From contig JAPPFM010000041.1 in assembly GCA_028821605.1 (NCBI GenBank), positions 186,001 to 250,000 on the forward strand: a stretch of DNA of 64,000 bases. Direction: 5' to 3'. The DNA comes from Candidatus Poribacteria bacterium. Lineage in GTDB: Bacteria > Poribacteria > WGA-4E > WGA-3G. The translations under genes were made by a program, and so were the position numbers. Positions 63,601-64,000 of this stretch are shown here, one piece after another; position 1 is the stretch's first letter, and every line of letters begins with the position of its first letter. Under the pieces are notes generated by a model, which saw nothing but the letters and a program-made list of their open reading frames with translations, was not told where the DNA came from and did no database searches.

Positions 63601-64000
63601 TTTTTGATGTTATCTTCAACGATCAAACACACAATATCGGTGCCATCGTTGCTCAAGCCAAAACCCAATTTCTTATTAACGCCTCCAAATTTCTTGATCT
63701 CGCTGAAGTCTTCACCCTCTTCGGTGACCCAGCAACAAATCTGAGAATACCACGCAACGAGATACAGGTCACAGCGGATATGAGTCCCTTCCAAGGACGA
63801 AACGCGTCTCAAGGAGATACACTCCTCTCCGTTTCTGCAACGCTGCCTGAACGTCTCTCCAATGCAGATGTTGAAATTACCCTTGTTCCCACAACTGAAA
63901 CCGCAGTCGCCAACAATATCGTCCTTGAACAGGAACCTGTTGCCATTGTTAACGGGCAGATCAGCACACAAATACGAGTTCCATCTGATCCCGAATTTGA
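60642..64000 (+). CDS. Gingipain-type C25 peptidase, 3' end outside the window
   Basis: A partial frame of 1119 codons, open to the window edge. After an N-terminal hydrophobic signal (LPILFITLFLYAEIG) comes a long beta-rich prodomain (about 30-650). The C25 catalytic domain starts near residue 680 (NGADYIIITHKHFLQDV) and includes VLLVGDTD. The catalytic His906 is in YIGHGGGGRW and Cys941 is in SMTCYTGSFDG. The enzyme is a secreted cysteine peptidase specific for Arg or Lys bonds in the characterised gingipains; specificity here is unknown. Full-length homologues usually end in a sorting domain, not seen because the gene runs off the window. There is no strong Shine-Dalgarno, though GGAG lies 14 bases before the ATG. 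Confidence 0.88.
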   Translation, partial: MQTRLTKICTRLPILFITLFLYAEIGNLPIMPPIDSKNVAVAAPLSSKQRPRVATRKRAKTQREIELVSSTSQGVTIQLVIPKSDFSFDNKPGLFSGTETGTGAQLGRDAQISDFESPTISFPGCRFTTELGMLRLPIQSTLIGVPADTHFQLRIVEKDFSTHKVEDLMSTSNFSTQLETREKKDNFFPENLVKIGEASQIRENRVLPVQLNPVQYNPIRREIRLHHRLVVEIRFSSTGTHERSTVLSTIPRSLHTESTVYDAIFDDMLINPQSANRWRSPIQRAPAAPSISPTGPRYRIRVTESAMYSITGQDLAAAGANLGTITPTTLTLTNKGNQIPIFVRGEDDQSFDPTDEIIFYGERQHGETSYLDPYSDENIYWLSWNTGRGIRMVTKTPLANANNAQPYSHFLTRVHFEKDREFRRFRNANLTENQVYTEFSQGLQQRFFTLTELPPLPNDSWFWAQLSAPASKPFSFMLPGVEATARPATVRVALHGRSNTEHDCNVWLNDKIELGEARWNGETEYQLQNPEIFQSFLNNGKNTIRITNPTSAGAFIDILMLNWIQIDYWRNFEAEKDVLPFAITPLLDETGAVNPNFEVQLKNFSTPDIEIYGIDGTRYVGLSPIADDKVPGTYKVLFQSSQIRPKRVDDPTIQYIALTRNQFRKPKISVDAPSDLRSTQNGADYIIITHKHFLQDVQPLADFRRQQGMRTKIVDVQNIYDEFNHGILTPKAIREFLSYAYHNWQPPAPTYVLLVGDTDIKNKIDFVPTMQVQIPGYGSSASDHQFVTFRGTDSFPDMLIGRMPANNRVDARIFVERAINYETAPKVGPWHKRFLMLAGSDIRFHWQTNGLISNNQLSGRYEIQRIYAPYTEGELTLRDDDVLTPIGRRVIDGFNDGASIVNYIGHGGGGRWASSRMLDFKDPEQNLTNISQLPFVISMTCYTGSFDGIKNSLAEELLRSENGGAIAVIGATSIGLLDGDYLLNLEIFDVIFNDQTHNIGAIVAQAKTQFLINASKFLDLAEVFTLFGDPATNLRIPRNEIQVTADMSPFQGRNASQGDTLLSVSATLPERLSNADVEITLVPTTETAVANNIVLEQEPVAIVNGQISTQIRVPSDPEF

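Noticed and set aside
1-64000. CRISPR array, tRNA or rRNA genes
   Set aside because: No regularly spaced direct repeats with unique spacers and no tRNA-like or rRNA-like conserved segments were seen.

Overview
This 64 kb window looks like a chromosomal piece of an uncultured Gram-negative bacterium, most like Candidatus Poribacteria or a close relative. That placement is an inference from gene content. Supporting traits are two EutN/CcmL-type microcompartment vertex proteins beside a sigma-54 activator, a gingipain-type C25 peptidase, a very long TPR/FG-GAP/ASPIC-UnbV protein, a SUMF1-like protein, a ceramidase-like hydrolase, several TPR proteins, and a candidate selenocysteine peroxiredoxin. 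No rRNA, tRNA or CRISPR array was recognised.

Layout. 0-6.9 kb is an accessory stretch: a P-loop ATPase/PD-(D/E)XK protein, decayed xisH/xisI, a small coiled-coil membrane protein, and two trypsin-like protease genes. One of these has a fully degenerate first protease domain and an in-frame amber codon. An IS3-family transposase tail follows. 6.9-17.7 kb holds a secreted M28 peptidase (minus strand) and a five-gene plus-strand run: DRG-like GTPase, VWA protein, M20 amidohydrolase, class III cyclase/STAND ATPase/TPR, and secreted TPR protein. 17.9-23.3 kb has acnA, three small or broken genes including an FRG-domain remnant, and a third trypsin-like/TPR protease. 23.3-33.0 kb has an aldo/keto reductase, dnaE, an MFS transporter and the TPR/FG-GAP/ASPIC protein. 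33.2-35.1 kb is a compact OLD-like ATPase plus PIN-like nuclease pair that resembles a defence module.

35.1-45.9 kb is mostly metabolism and envelope: potB and potC, alr, an ABC ATPase overlapping an outer-membrane protein gene, the ceramidase-like enzyme, a SUMF1-like protein, dapF-dapA and dusB. 45.9-50.6 kb is accessory again: a HicB-like antitoxin with a nonsense-mutated RelE-like toxin, a helicase-less type ISP restriction-modification enzyme and a secreted SNase-type nuclease. 50.7-51.2 kb encodes a peroxiredoxin with UGA exactly where the peroxidatic cysteine belongs, followed by a hairpin.

51.3-60.2 kb contains ribD-ribE-ribBA-ribH, hisH, a GAF histidine kinase with an NtrC-type regulator, the two microcompartment vertex genes and a lipoprotein. 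Five copies of a heptamer-based inverted intergenic repeat are interspersed here. The window ends inside the C25 peptidase gene. Many genes have only an A-rich tract before the start codon, and two genes appear to be leaderless.
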